From the NCBI RefSeq assembly GCF_016595235.1, contig NZ_JAENHL010000006.1, positions 682,001-746,000 of the forward strand: a DNA stretch of 64,000 bases, written 5' to 3'. Positions 26,324-35,251 of this stretch are shown piece after piece. Position 1 is the stretch's first letter. The number at the start of each line of letters is the position of its first letter. Both the position numbers and the translations under genes were made by a program. The notes below the pieces were generated by a model that saw only the letters and a program-made list of their open reading frames with translations, was not told where the DNA came from and searched no databases. Origin of the DNA: Taklimakanibacter albus. GTDB taxonomy: Bacteria; Pseudomonadota; Alphaproteobacteria; Rhizobiales; Aestuariivirgaceae.

Positions 26324-26989
26324 ATGTTCAGCTTTGAGTTCCTCATCCGCATCCTGCCGGATCTGATGCGTGGGCTCGTGGTGACGGTCCAGGCGACCTT
26401 CGGCGGCTTCGCGCTGGCGCTCGTCGTCGGGCTGCTCCTGGCGCTCGGGCGGCGCTCCGGCGTCAAGCCGCTTCGTCTCTTCTGCGACGGCTACATCGCC
26501 TTCATGCGCTGCACGCCGCTCCTGGTTCAGCTCTATTTCGTGTTCTACGTGATGCCGTCCTACGGCATACGCTTTTCCGCGCTCTTCACCGGCATTCTCT
26601 GCCTCGGCTTGCATATCGGTGCTTATATTGCCGAGGTCTATCGCGCCGGTATTGACGCAGTCCCCGATGGCCAATGGGAGGCTGCGAAGTCGCTCGGGCT
26701 GAAGCCGGTGCCGCTGTGGCTCAGGGTGATCCTGCCGCAGGCTTTGCCGCCGATGATTCCGCCGCTTGGCAATTTTCTCATCGGCCTGTTCAAGGAGACG
26801 CCGCTGCTCGCCGCGATCACGGTGGTCGATGTCTTCGGTGCCGCCAATAATGTGGCCGGCCTCAGCTATCGCTACAACGAACCCTATACGGCCGTAGCGG
26901 TGATCCTGCTGAGCGTCAGCCTGGTCGCCGCCTATTTCGTGCGCAAGCTCGAGCGCCGATATTCGCCCGACGCCAAGCGGTCGCGCTGA
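26324..26989 (+). CDS. ehuD: Ectoine-type ABC transporter permease, second subunit
   Basis: The 221-residue permease pairs with the preceding one to form the membrane channel. It shows YIAFMRCTPLLVQLYFVFYV near the N-terminal third and the EAA loop WEAAKSLGLKPVPLWLRVILPQA at about 122-144. GAGGAGGG precedes the ATG. No ATPase gene (ehuA) follows: the next gene, bamE, lies on the other strand 6 bases downstream. The importer must therefore use an ATPase encoded elsewhere. Confidence 0.82.
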   Translation: MFSFEFLIRILPDLMRGLVVTVQATFGGFALALVVGLLLALGRRSGVKPLRLFCDGYIAFMRCTPLLVQLYFVFYVMPSYGIRFSALFTGILCLGLHIGAYIAEVYRAGIDAVPDGQWEAAKSLGLKPVPLWLRVILPQALPPMIPPLGNFLIGLFKETPLLAAITVVDVFGAANNVAGLSYRYNEPYTAVAVILLSVSLVAAYFVRKLERRYSPDAKRSR

Positions 26990-26995
26990 CCGCGC

Positions 26996-27502
26996 TTACG
27001 GGCCGGACTTTCCGGGGCCGGTGCTGCCGGGGGTGCGGCCCGGGACGATGGCGCCGCCAGGGCCAGGCTTGCCGATATTGCCGAACAGCTGCTGCAGCAT
27101 CGTCAGCTCACGGCCCTTGGTGGGCGTGGTGCGCGAATTGATGTCGACGATCTTGCCGTCCTCGAGCCCATATTGGCCGAGGCTCGCGACCTGGTCGTTC
27201 TGATCGAAGCGGATGGCGATCACCTGGCGCTCGACTTCCTTCGGGTTCAGGAAGGCGGTCTGTTCGGTGGTGCTCGAAATATAGTAGTAGCTGTCGCCCT
27301 GATAGTTGACGCTCGCGGTGGTCGAGGGCGAGCCCAGAATGCCTTCGACTTCCGACTTTGGCATCCCTTCGCGCACTTGGCCGAAGGCGCCCGGTTTGGC
27401 GAGATAGCCGCGATGGGCGATGTTGGAGGAGCAGGCTGCGACGGTGAGGGCCATTGCGGCGGGGAGCAGAAGACGGCTTGAGAAGGCGAGAATACGGCGC
27501 AT
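26996..27502 (-). CDS. bamE: Outer membrane protein assembly factor BamE-like lipoprotein
   Basis: The 168-residue lipoprotein has a signal with lipobox LTVAAC (C at about residue 24) and a SmpA/OmlA domain: GQVREGMPKSEVEGILGSPSTT, then SYYYISSTTEQTAFLNPKEVERQVIAIRFD. It is expected on the inner face of the outer membrane as part of the Bam complex. The C-terminus is Gly/Pro-rich (GKPGPGGAIVPGRTPG), a feature not needed for the fold. Start 27502 is the lipoprotein start; a longer frame to 27613 is rejected. It is divergent from the cyt bc1 chaperone gene, the usual order in Hyphomicrobiales. Confidence 0.88.
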   Translation of the reverse strand: MRRILAFSSRLLLPAAMALTVAACSSNIAHRGYLAKPGAFGQVREGMPKSEVEGILGSPSTTASVNYQGDSYYYISSTTEQTAFLNPKEVERQVIAIRFDQNDQVASLGQYGLEDGKIVDINSRTTPTKGRELTMLQQLFGNIGKPGPGGAIVPGRTPGSTGPGKSGP

Positions 27503-27575
27503 GTCTTTCCGGCAGCGTTCAAACAAAGGATGATTTTCCCGACTATAGGCGGGAATAGCTTGGGAGCCGTTAACG

Positions 27576-28103
27576 ATGATTTTGTCCCTTTTCAAGCGCA
27601 AGGCGTCCCGCAATTCCGTCCGAGCGGTCTACGGGGCAATTGTGGCTGCCGCGCGGCATGAGAAACCCTATGCCGAATGGGGGGTGCCGGACAGCGTGGA
27701 CGGGCGTTACGACATGATCATCCTCCATGCCGTCCTGGTGCTCGAAAGGCTGAGCAGCGGGGACGAAGCCGCCCAGGCCTTCGCCCAGGGACTGACGGAC
27801 GAGGTTTTCGCCGATATGGACCGCTCGTTGCGGGAGATGGGGGTCGGCGACATATCGGTGGGCAAGAAGGTTCGCCGCATGGCCGAGATATTTTACGGCC
27901 GGGCCCAGGCGTATCGGCCACTGCTCCAGACCGGAGATCAGGCCGGCCTGGCGGAGGCCCTGGCCCGCAATGTCTTTGCCGGCTCGGACCGCGGTGAGGG
28001 CCCCGGGCTTCTGGCCGCCTATGCCGTAGCGGCACTCGCTCATTTGCACGAACGTCCGATTGAGCCCATCTTGTCGGGCACCGTCGAATTTCCGGAACCT
28101 TGA
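27576..28103 (+). CDS. Ubiquinol-cytochrome c chaperone-family protein
   Basis: The 175-residue protein resembles the Cbp3/UQCC1 family that helps assemble cytochrome b of the bc1 complex. The core reads AEWGVPDSVDGRYDMIILHAVLVLERL, then DEVFADMDRSLREMGVGDISVGKKVRRMAEIFYGR, both typical of alphaproteobacterial members. It starts divergently from bamE and ends 8 bases before the YceD-family gene, in the conserved bamE / chaperone / yceD / plsX / fabH order. Confidence 0.9.
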   Translation: MILSLFKRKASRNSVRAVYGAIVAAARHEKPYAEWGVPDSVDGRYDMIILHAVLVLERLSSGDEAAQAFAQGLTDEVFADMDRSLREMGVGDISVGKKVRRMAEIFYGRAQAYRPLLQTGDQAGLAEALARNVFAGSDRGEGPGLLAAYAVAALAHLHERPIEPILSGTVEFPEP

Positions 28104-28111
28104 GACCCTTG

Positions 28112-28648
28112 ATGCAGACCCGACTGATCGAATTCTCCCGCCCACTTGATGTGACCCGGGTTCCGCCCCAGGGCTGTACCGAGACGATTGCCGCCGAGCC
28201 GCAGGAGTGCGAGGCGCTCGCCGGACGATTCGGGCTGCCGGCTATCCACAGCCTGACGGCCGAGCTCAAGGTGTCGCGCTGGCGCGGCGAGGGCCTCAAA
28301 TTCAAGGGGCATATCAAGGCTGATATCGATCAGACCTGCGTGGTGTCTCTCGACGTCTTCCGCGCGCTGCTCGATGACCGTTTCGAGAGCTACTTCCTGC
28401 CCGCGAGATCCATGGCGGGGGCGGATGAGGCGGCCATCGAGGAAAGTGACGCCGAGCCTTTCGAGAACGGCATCATCGACATGGGCGAGGTGGTCGCCGA
28501 GGCCATGGCCTTGGCGCTCGACCCCTATCCGAAGAAGCCGGGGGTTGATTTCATCGATCAGGTGGAGCCCGAATTGGCGCCGTCCGAGGGCGAATCATCG
28601 CGAAACCCGTTTGCCGGCCTCAGCCGTCTCAAGGAGGGGAAGGGCTGA
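28112..28648 (+). CDS. YceD-family protein (DUF177)
   Basis: The 178-residue protein shows the DUF177 core: LKFKGHIKADIDQTCVVSLDVF and FENGIIDMGEVVAEAMALALDPYPKKPG. In other bacteria yceD sits next to rpmF and plsX and its protein is linked to 23S rRNA processing; no rpmF gene follows here. ATG 28112 is chosen; a TTG at 28100, overlapping the chaperone stop, is an alternative. Expected to be co-transcribed with its neighbours on both sides. Confidence 0.85.
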   Translation: MQTRLIEFSRPLDVTRVPPQGCTETIAAEPQECEALAGRFGLPAIHSLTAELKVSRWRGEGLKFKGHIKADIDQTCVVSLDVFRALLDDRFESYFLPARSMAGADEAAIEESDAEPFENGIIDMGEVVAEAMALALDPYPKKPGVDFIDQVEPELAPSEGESSRNPFAGLSRLKEGKG

Positions 28649-28742
28649 TTTTTCGGTTGTTTCGCCATCGCCAGCGGCTATTGTCCGCCCGCCCATGCTA
28701 GATTGTCGAAACTAGGCGCGAACCGAAGGTCCCTGAGCATTC

Positions 28743-29801
28743 ATGACAGGCAAGATGACGATTGCGCTTGACGCGATGGGGGGCGATGCGGGGCCGGACA
28801 TGGTGCTGCCAGGCGCCGAACTCGCCAGCGTCCGCCATCCAGACTTGCGCTTTCTTCTGTTCGGCGACGGACCCAGGCTCGAAGCCATCCTGACCAAATA
28901 TCCGCGCCTCAAGGGCAGAAGCGAAGTCCGCCATAGCGAGATCGCGGTCGGCATGGAGGACAAACCGAGCCAGGCGCTCAGGCGCGGCCGCGGCAAGAGC
29001 AGCATGTGGCTCGCCATCGAGGCCGTGCGGACCGGTGAGGCGCAAGGTGTCGTGTCGGCCGGCAATACCGGCGCCTTGATGGCGATGGCGCGTTTCGTGC
29101 TGAAGACCATCCCCGGCATCGAGCGGCCGGCCATTGCCGCCATCTGGCCGACCTTGCGTGGCGAGAGTGTGGTTCTCGATGTCGGCGCCACCATTGGCGC
29201 CGATGCCCGCCAGCTCGTCGAATTCGCGCTGATGGGCGAGGCCATGGCGCGTTCGCTGATGAGCCTCGACCGGCCGACCGTCGGTCTGCTCAATATCGGT
29301 GTCGAGGAAGTGAAGGGCCTCGAGCAAGTAAAGGAGGCGGGCCGGCTGCTGCGCGATCTGGGCCTGCCGCTCGAATATAAGGGTTTCATCGAGGGCGACG
29401 ACATCGGCAAAGGCACGGTCGACGTCGTGGTCACCGAAGGCTTCACCGGCAATATCGCGCTCAAGACGGCGGAAGGCACCGCCAAACAGCTTTCGACCTA
29501 TCTGAAGCTGGCGCTCACCCGCACGCTTCTCTCGAAGCTTGGCGCGCTGCTCGCGACCGGCGCCTTCGCGACCTTGCGCGAGCGTATGGACCCACGCAAG
29601 CACAATGGTGGAGTCTTCCTGGGCCTCAATGGCATCGTGGTGAAGTCGCATGGCGGCACGGATGCGCTGGGCTTCGCGACGGCGGTCGATGTGGCGATTG
29701 AAATGATCCGCAACGGGCTCGTCGCCAAGATCGCGGCCGACGTCGCCGAAATCAACAAACATATGGATGCGTTTGCGCCGCGCGCGGCGGTCGACGCGTG
29801 A
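28743..29801 (+). CDS. plsX: Phosphate acyltransferase PlsX
   Basis: The 352-residue enzyme makes acyl-phosphate from acyl-ACP and phosphate at the membrane, the first step towards phosphatidic acid via PlsY. Family signatures are clear: [19 protein letters not shown] at the start, [14 protein letters not shown] at about 102-115 and [16 protein letters not shown] at about 236-251. Its stop codon overlaps the fabH start, coupling phospholipid and fatty acid initiation genes. Confidence 0.96.
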   Translation: MTGKMTIALDAMGGDAGPDMVLPGAELASVRHPDLRFLLFGDGPRLEAILTKYPRLKGRSEVRHSEIAVGMEDKPSQALRRGRGKSSMWLAIEAVRTGEAQGVVSAGNTGALMAMARFVLKTIPGIERPAIAAIWPTLRGESVVLDVGATIGADARQLVEFALMGEAMARSLMSLDRPTVGLLNIGVEEVKGLEQVKEAGRLLRDLGLPLEYKGFIEGDDIGKGTVDVVVTEGFTGNIALKTAEGTAKQLSTYLKLALTRTLLSKLGALLATGAFATLRERMDPRKHNGGVFLGLNGIVVKSHGGTDALGFATAVDVAIEMIRNGLVAKIAADVAEINKHMDAFAPRAAVDA

Positions 29802-30793
29802 TGGGAATGAGGTCTGGCGTGCAGCGTCGTTCGGTGATCGAGGGAGTGGGCTCTTATCTTCCGGCCCGCATCATGAGTAATGCGGATCTGGCGCGCATGG
29901 TCGACACCAGCGACGAATGGATCGTCGAGCGCACCGGCATCCGCGAGCGGCGTATCGCCGCCGAGAACGAGACGACTGGCGACCTCGCGATCAACGCGGC
30001 GCGCGATGCGCTCGAGCGTTCAGGGGTGGCGGCTTCCGAGATCGATCTCATCATTGTGGCGACGACGACGCCCGACAACACCTTTCCGGCGACGGCGGTG
30101 AAGGTGCAGGCAGCGCTCGGCATCGAGAAGGGCGCGGCCTTTGATCTGCAGGCAGTGTGTTCGGGCTTCGTCTATGCCTTGACGGTAGCCGACAGCCTGC
30201 TGAAGGCGGGGCAGGGAACCTGCGCGCTCGTCATCGGCGCTGAAACCTATTCGCGCATCCTGGACTGGACGGATCGCGGCACATGCGTGTTGTTCGGCGA
30301 TGGCGCCGCCGCCGTCGTGATGCGCGCCGTTGACGGGAAGGGAACGATCGAAGATCGCGGCATTCTCGCCGCGCGCCTGCGGTCTGACGGCCGCTATCGA
30401 GACAAGCTTTATGTCGATGGCGGCGTATCCTCGACCATGACGGTCGGTCATCTGCGCATGGAAGGCCGCGAGGTGTTCAAGCATGCGGTCGTCAATATCG
30501 CGACAGTGATGGCCGATACGATCAAGGATGCCGGCCTCGAACCCAAGGACATCGACTGGTTCGTGCCGCATCAGGCCAATCGGCGCATTCTCGAGGGCAC
30601 GGCGAAAAAACTCGGTGTCACCGAGGATCGCGTTGTCATGACCCTCGATAAGCATGGCAATACCTCTGCCGCCTCCATTCCGCTGGCCCTCGATACGGCG
30701 GTGAAGGACGGGCGCGTCAAGCGTGGCGATCTTGTCCTGATGGAGGCGATGGGCGGGGGCTTTACCTGGGGCGCCGTTCTCGTCCGCTGGTAA
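29801..30793 (+). CDS. fabH: Beta-ketoacyl-ACP synthase III
   Basis: FabH condenses acetyl-CoA with malonyl-ACP to start fatty acid synthesis. The 330-residue protein carries the catalytic triad C120 (QAVCSGF), H257 (PHQANRRI) and N287 (KHGNTSAAS). The stop of plsX (TGA 29799-29801) shares its last base with the ATG at 29801; GTG 29798 and ATG 29807 are alternatives. It lies in the conserved plsX-fabH-ihfA order. Confidence 0.96.
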   Translation: MGMRSGVQRRSVIEGVGSYLPARIMSNADLARMVDTSDEWIVERTGIRERRIAAENETTGDLAINAARDALERSGVAASEIDLIIVATTTPDNTFPATAVKVQAALGIEKGAAFDLQAVCSGFVYALTVADSLLKAGQGTCALVIGAETYSRILDWTDRGTCVLFGDGAAAVVMRAVDGKGTIEDRGILAARLRSDGRYRDKLYVDGGVSSTMTVGHLRMEGREVFKHAVVNIATVMADTIKDAGLEPKDIDWFVPHQANRRILEGTAKKLGVTEDRVVMTLDKHGNTSAASIPLALDTAVKDGRVKRGDLVLMEAMGGGFTWGAVLVRW

Positions 30794-30841
30794 TACTTTC
30801 GGTTAAAACCCTAAGCTATTGAGTTCACACGTAGTTTTTTA

Positions 30842-30870
30842 TTGACCGCGATTTCCATCCATCTTACCCT
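30842..30870 (+). promoter_or_regulatory. Predicted promoter of ihfA
   Basis: TTGACC (30842-30847), a 17-base spacer and TACCCT (30865-30870) stand 26 bases before the ihfA start. The AT-rich stretch just upstream (ACGTAGTTTTTTA) may add to promoter strength or be a binding site for IHF itself. Confidence 0.45.
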
Positions 30871-30896
30871 AGCCCTTGGGCAAGCAGGGGAAACAG

Positions 30897-31208
30897 ATGG
30901 CTGGTAAGACACTCACGCGCGCTGACCTGAGCGAAGCCGTGCATCGTAATGTTGGCCTGTCGAGAACCGAGTCTGCCGATCTCGTCAAATCGGTTCTGGA
31001 CATCATCACCGATACACTGATCACGGGAGAGACCGTGAAGCTGTCCTCCTTCGGGACATTCATGGTCCGCAGCAAGACCGGCCGCATCGGCCGGAATCCG
31101 AAGACGGGGGAGGAAGTGCCGATCACGCCGCGGCGCGTGCTGGTCTTCCGACCAAGTCAGGTTATGAAGAATCAGATTAACGGTGTAGAAGGTGGGTCGG
31201 AAGACTAG
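30897..31208 (+). CDS. ihfA: Integration host factor subunit alpha
   Basis: The 103-residue DNA-bending protein forms a heterodimer with IhfB. The HU/IHF signature is visible: [27 protein letters not shown], with the conserved Arg-Pro-rich arm [21 protein letters not shown]. The start at 30897 ([11 protein letters not shown]) matches other alphaproteobacterial IhfA proteins; the in-frame upstream start at 30876 adds seven residues. It is followed by a MerR-type gene, the usual neighbour. Confidence 0.96.
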   Translation: MAGKTLTRADLSEAVHRNVGLSRTESADLVKSVLDIITDTLITGETVKLSSFGTFMVRSKTGRIGRNPKTGEEVPITPRRVLVFRPSQVMKNQINGVEGGSED

Positions 31209-31355
31209 CGAGTCGGGCGCCCGACCGCACGGATAGCGTACTTCCCGCCCGGATTGGCGGATCCCGGCGAGAAGAGCGTTCCGGTTAGGGGCAAACGAGT
31301 TTTTTCTCCTGGCTGGACGAATCACCGGCCGGGCTGAAATGCTCTAAGGACGATG

Positions 31356-31889
31356 ATGTTGGATAAGGCGCCAGAGGCATTTCGAACGATCAGCGAGGTG
31401 GCTGAGGAACTCGATGTTCCGCAGCATGTCTTGCGTTTCTGGGAGACCCGATTCGGCCAGATCAAACCGATGAAGCGTGGCGGCGGACGTCGCTTCTACC
31501 GGCCCAATGACGTCGACCTCCTGAAGGGCATCCGCGCACTTCTATATGGCGAAGGTTATACGATCCGCGGCGTCCAGCGTATTCTGCGCGAGGAAGGCCT
31601 TCAGCATGTTTCGAGCATCGGCCGCGGCGAGACGGCGGCGCGCAAGCGCGACGCCCGCGACCTCGAGCTTGATGGCGTCCCGGCGCCCGGGCGGGCTTTG
31701 CAGGCGCCGCGCATCAAGCGTCCGGCCCCGGCTTTGGGATCGGCACCCTTCGCCCGCGGCGGCGAACCGTCGCCCCAGGTTCAGGCCCCGGCAGCGGCGC
31801 CGCGTATGAGCGAATCCCAGGTACAGTCGCTGCGGCTGGCGCTCTCCGAATTGGGGGCCGCCCGCAAGCTCCTGGGGGCCGACGACTAG
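31356..31889 (+). CDS. MerR-family transcriptional regulator
   Basis: The 177-residue protein has an N-terminal winged-helix domain (about residues 8-75): [25 protein letters not shown], then [35 protein letters not shown]. The C-terminal part is Ala/Pro-rich linker and a short helix ([19 protein letters not shown]), without metal-binding cysteines. It is the MerR-like protein found behind ihfA in many alphaproteobacteria, whose targets are unknown to me. A second in-frame ATG at 31353 sits only 2 bases after AAGGA, so 31356 is preferred. Confidence 0.88.
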   Translation: MLDKAPEAFRTISEVAEELDVPQHVLRFWETRFGQIKPMKRGGGRRFYRPNDVDLLKGIRALLYGEGYTIRGVQRILREEGLQHVSSIGRGETAARKRDARDLELDGVPAPGRALQAPRIKRPAPALGSAPFARGGEPSPQVQAPAAAPRMSESQVQSLRLALSELGAARKLLGADD

Positions 31890-31952
31890 ATACCCTGGCG
31901 TGAGAGAATAAGGCTTTAACTCGGGGGAGGCCGGTGTTATATCCGCGCCCGT

Positions 31953-32029
31953 CGGAGCGTAGCGCAGCCCGGTAGCGCACTACTCTGGGGGGGTAGGGGT
32001 CGCAGGTTCGAATCCTGTCGCTCCGACCA
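31953..32029 (+). tRNA. tRNA-Pro, anticodon GGG
   Basis: A 77-base cloverleaf is complete: acceptor stem CGGAGCG with CGCTCCG, D-arm GCGC/GCGC around AGCCCGGTA, anticodon stem CTACT/GGTAG with loop CTGGGGG (anticodon GGG, 31987-31989), T-arm with loop TTCGAAT, discriminator A and encoded CCA (32027-32029). It reads proline codons CCC/CCU. It lies in the position next to ihfA-merR that is common in Hyphomicrobiales. Confidence 0.96.
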
Positions 32030-32080
32030 GTCTACTTCCCCAATGGGCCAGTTGGGCCACCCATCACGAAAATCCGTACG

Positions 32081-32611
32081 ATGTCGAACGCGCCGGAAAT
32101 CCTCACCAAGCGCTTCCGCCTGACACCGATCACCCCCGAGATGGTGAGCGACGAGTGGCTGCGCTGGACGGGCGACCCCCAGCTTATGGGGCAGATGAAT
32201 GCCCGCGTCGCCAAGCTGACGCGGACGGATCTCCAGCGCTATCTGGTCGAGTCGCAGCGGCAGAAGCGTGCCATTGTAGGAATTTATGGTCGCAAGGACG
32301 GCGTGCATATCGGCCTCTATGAGACCGAGATCGCCCAGGAGCACAGGAACGTCACGATCGATATTCTGGTCGATCAGGGGCGCTACGACCTCGCCAATGT
32401 CCTGCGCGAAACCGACCCGGCTTTGCTCACATATCTCGCGGGCCGATTCGGACTGGAGAAGGCGGTCGCCAAGGTCGTCGAGACCTATAAGCCTCTGATT
32501 CTCCATTTCGAGCAGACCGGCTGGCTTAAAGAAGGCGTTCTGCGCCAGGAAAACCCCGCGGCTTCGGGAATCGGACGCCTCGATGTGATCCAGTTCGGCA
32601 AGCTTTTCTGA
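32081..32611 (+). CDS. Diverged GNAT-like protein
   Basis: The 176-residue protein starts like a GNAT of the RimJ type (ILTKRFRLTPITPEMVSDEWLRW) and has IVGIYGRKDGVHIGLYETEIAQEHRNVTIDILVDQGRYDLANVL where the acetyl-CoA strand and loop should be, but no recognisable Q/R-x-x-G-x-G/A loop. It may bind acyl-CoA poorly or not at all. It starts 51 bases after tRNA-Pro and precedes the first outer-membrane barrel gene. A better-preserved relative lies at 35252-35839. Confidence 0.65.
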   Translation: MSNAPEILTKRFRLTPITPEMVSDEWLRWTGDPQLMGQMNARVAKLTRTDLQRYLVESQRQKRAIVGIYGRKDGVHIGLYETEIAQEHRNVTIDILVDQGRYDLANVLRETDPALLTYLAGRFGLEKAVAKVVETYKPLILHFEQTGWLKEGVLRQENPAASGIGRLDVIQFGKLF

Positions 32612-32701
32612 GCCTCAGGGTTGCTGATCGGTAAGGTACGAGGCCACGGTTGCGGCCCGGGCTGTGGATTTCCACCTAAGGTTATGACGGCTGTGGATCG
32701 C

Positions 32702-32737
32702 CTGTGGCCGTCGGGCAACACTAAGAAATTACTCTCC
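32702..32737 (+). promoter_or_regulatory. Conserved element upstream of the first barrel gene
   Basis: The stretch starting CTGTGGCCGTCGGGCAACA and ending in AAATTACTCT recurs in similar form at 34035-34069, upstream of the second barrel gene. Both stand roughly 100-115 bases before their start codons. It may be a shared promoter or operator. Confidence 0.4.
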
Positions 32738-32851
32738 GCAATGTCCCGAAATGTCCCTTCATGACATTGAACGGCGATCCAACAGTGATGTAAGGGCGGT
32801 CGGGCAGGGGCGCTTGACGTGAATTGAATTGAAGGTTTGGGGACAACAAGC

Positions 32852-33841
32852 ATGATCAGTAAGTTAAAACTCTCGGCGAGCGCTGCTGCGCTGGCTTTGC
32901 TCGTGGCGGGCGCCGTTTCGTCGGCGCAGGCGGCGGATGTCGTAGCCGATGAAGGCTGCACGATCTCGGGCGCCGTGGGCATCGGTTATATGTTCGACTG
33001 GCAGAAGGTCGACTTCGATTTCGGCAGCGAAGACAGCTTCGATGGCGATGTCGATTGGAACACGCCCTTCGGCGAGGCCGGCGGTCTCGTGACCTGCGGC
33101 GGTTTCAACGTCCAGGCCGACTTTGCCTATTACAATCATCAGGGCGATGCCGACGTCGGTCTCGGCAAGCTCGAGGACGTCGATGCTGACAACTCGCACT
33201 TCGGTGGTGCGCTGTTCTGGCGCGATCCTTCCTACGCCGCTCTGGGCGTCAGCGGTTCCTGGGTCAACCAGGACGTTCTGTCCAAGGACTCGGACACGTT
33301 CCGCGTCGGTCTGTTCGGCGAATTCTACATGGAAAACTTCACCCTCGGCGCGTCGGCGCACTACTTCAATGGTGAAGTCATCAATATCGGCCCGCTCGAC
33401 ATCGATCAGGACGGCTTCGAACTCGCAGCCTGGGGCCGCTTCTATGCCACCCCCGACCTGTCGCTCATGCTTCGCGGCGACGCCTTGCTCTCCAATATCG
33501 ATGTCCCGAGTCAGATCACCGATGAAGACGTCGACCTCAATGGCTGGGCGATCACCGGCGAAGCCGAATACCTCGCTTGGGACAAGGGCCTCTCGGTGTT
33601 TGGCGGCGTGCGTTATGCGCAGCGTTCGCTCGACGTCGACAATGAGGATTTCGATGTCGATATCGACGACACCCAGGTCTATGCCGGCTTGAAGTTCTAC
33701 TTCGGCCAGGACGGCACGCTGCAGGATCGTCAGCGCACCGGCACCGTGGACAACACCAGCGTGTTCCTCGAGAAGCTGCCGAATGCTCTGACCTCGGGCA
33801 TCCTCGGCCTCGCGAACGCTGCCGGCGGCAACATCAACTAA
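32852..33841 (+). CDS. Outer-membrane beta-barrel protein, paralog 1
   Basis: The 329-residue product has a signal peptide (MISKLKLSASAAALALLVAGAVSSAQA) and a mature part of alternating aromatic/polar strands typical of an outer-membrane barrel, for example DFAYYNH, SHFGGALFWRD and TQVYAGLKFYFGQ. Two cysteines (EGCTISG near the N-terminus and LVTCGGF about 50 residues later) are shared with both paralogs. After the strand ending in FYFGQD there is a tail of about 42 residues with DRQRTGTVDNTS and FLEKLPN, also shared. Porin function is likely but unproven; the family name is unknown to me. Followed by a strong terminator. Confidence 0.78.
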   Translation: MISKLKLSASAAALALLVAGAVSSAQAADVVADEGCTISGAVGIGYMFDWQKVDFDFGSEDSFDGDVDWNTPFGEAGGLVTCGGFNVQADFAYYNHQGDADVGLGKLEDVDADNSHFGGALFWRDPSYAALGVSGSWVNQDVLSKDSDTFRVGLFGEFYMENFTLGASAHYFNGEVINIGPLDIDQDGFELAAWGRFYATPDLSLMLRGDALLSNIDVPSQITDEDVDLNGWAITGEAEYLAWDKGLSVFGGVRYAQRSLDVDNEDFDVDIDDTQVYAGLKFYFGQDGTLQDRQRTGTVDNTSVFLEKLPNALTSGILGLANAAGGNIN

Positions 33842-33863
33842 GCCTGAACCAATGAAATGATGG

Positions 33864-33897
33864 GGAAGGAAGCCATGTGCTTCCTTCCTCTTTTTTT
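33864..33897 (+). terminator. Rho-independent terminator of barrel paralog 1
   Basis: GGAAGGAAGC (33864-33873) pairs perfectly with GCTTCCTTCC (33879-33888), loop CATGT, and is followed by TCTTTTTTT. The stem sequence recurs in the terminator of paralog 2, showing that the duplicated unit included it. Confidence 0.93.
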
Positions 33898-34034
33898 GCG
33901 TATCCGTCGAATCGGCGATACCGGTGCGTCCGCAACTTATCCGGGCGCGGCTGCGCGAATGCAGCATGTGGTCGTGCGACGTGCCGTTCACGGGATGAGC
34001 GGTTCAACCTAAAGATTACATTGTGTTCGTTCGA

Positions 34035-34069
34035 CTGTGGCCGATCGGCAACAGTCGGAAAATACTCTT
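34035..34069 (+). promoter_or_regulatory. Conserved element upstream of barrel paralog 2
   Basis: CTGTGGCCGATCGGCAACA followed by AAAATACTCT matches the element at 32702-32737 with few changes. It lies in the 325-base gap between the two barrel genes, which otherwise holds only the terminator of paralog 1. Confidence 0.4.
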
Positions 34070-34166
34070 GTTCTTTCCCGCCAATTTTCCTCCAAGGAAT
34101 TGAACTGATGCCGCCCGCCGATGTATTCGATAGGCGACGGGCCAAATGAATTGGGGACTGACAAAA

Positions 34167-35135
34167 ATGATCGGCAAACTGAAACTTTCCGCAAGCGCCG
34201 CTGCTCTGGCTTTGCTGGTGGCTGGAGCTCTTTCCTCCGCCCAGGCGGCTGACGTGATCGACGAAGGCTGCACGCTCTCGGGCGCCGTCGGCATTGGCTA
34301 TATGTTCGACTGGCAGAAGGGCGACTTCGACTTCGGCAGCGAGGACTTCGACGGCGATGTCGATTGGAACACACCCTTCGGTGAGGCCGGCGGCCTCGTG
34401 ACCTGCGGCGGTTTCAACGTCCAGGCCGACTTTGCCTATTATAATCATCAGGGCGACGCCGACATCGGTTTAGGCAAGCTCGAGGACGTCGACGCCGATA
34501 ATTCGCATTTCGGCGGCGCGCTGTTCTGGCGTGACCCGTCCTACGCGGCTCTCGGCGTCAGCGGCTCCTGGGTGAGCCAGGACGTTTTGACGAAGGATTC
34601 GGACGTCTTCCGCGTCGGCCTGTTTGGCGAGTTCTATCTCGATAACATTACGCTGGGCGGTTCAGCCCATTACTTTAACGGCGAGCTCCTTGACATTGGT
34701 GTCCTTGATTCCGATCAGGATGGTTTCGAGCTGGCCGCTTATGCTCGTTTTTATGCGACGCCCGACCTGTCGCTCATGCTGCGCGGCGACGCCTTGTTCT
34801 CCAGCATCGACGGCGATCAGGGAGCGGACGCCGACGTGGATGGCTGGGCGATCACCGGCGAGGCCGAATATCTCGCTTGGGACAAGGGCTTGTCGGTCTT
34901 CGGCGGCGTGCGTTATGCCCAGCGGAGTATCGACCCGGACGAGGGCGACCAGGAACTCGACATCGACGATACGCAGGTCTATGCCGGTCTGAAGTTCTAC
35001 TTCGGCCAGGACGGCTCGCTCATGGATCGTCAGCGGACGGGTGTCGTCGACAATACCAGCACCTTCCTCGAGAAGCTGCCCAACATACTGACCTCGTCGA
35101 CACTCGCCCAGGCCAATGGCGGTGGCGGTCTCTGA
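34167..35135 (+). CDS. Outer-membrane beta-barrel protein, paralog 2
   Basis: The 322-residue product is the closest relative of paralog 1: signal MIGKLKLSASAAALALLVAGALSSAQA, then long identical blocks such as GAVGIGYMFDWQK, WNTPFGEAGGLVTCGGF and NSHFGGALFWRDPSYAALG. The two cysteines and the tail DRQRTGVVDNTS...FLEKLPN are kept. Differences cluster in the segment corresponding to residues 160-240, likely surface loops. The tandem copy, with similar upstream element and terminator, points to duplication of a whole transcription unit. Confidence 0.78.
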   Translation: MIGKLKLSASAAALALLVAGALSSAQAADVIDEGCTLSGAVGIGYMFDWQKGDFDFGSEDFDGDVDWNTPFGEAGGLVTCGGFNVQADFAYYNHQGDADIGLGKLEDVDADNSHFGGALFWRDPSYAALGVSGSWVSQDVLTKDSDVFRVGLFGEFYLDNITLGGSAHYFNGELLDIGVLDSDQDGFELAAYARFYATPDLSLMLRGDALFSSIDGDQGADADVDGWAITGEAEYLAWDKGLSVFGGVRYAQRSIDPDEGDQELDIDDTQVYAGLKFYFGQDGSLMDRQRTGVVDNTSTFLEKLPNILTSSTLAQANGGGGL

Positions 35136-35152
35136 TAGACCTTGAAGGCTTG

Positions 35153-35187
35153 AAAGGGGAAGGAAGCCACCGCTTCCTTCCCCTTTT
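35153..35187 (+). terminator. Rho-independent terminator of barrel paralog 2
   Basis: GGGGAAGGAAGC (35156-35167) pairs with GCTTCCTTCCCC (35172-35183) around CACC; flanking AAA and TTTT extend the stem, and TTTTGCTT follows. Confidence 0.92.
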
Positions 35188-35251
35188 GCTTGGCTTTGAC
35201 CGGGCCGGCAAAGCCCTATAGTACAAGGCCTCCGCATGTGATTTTGAGCCA

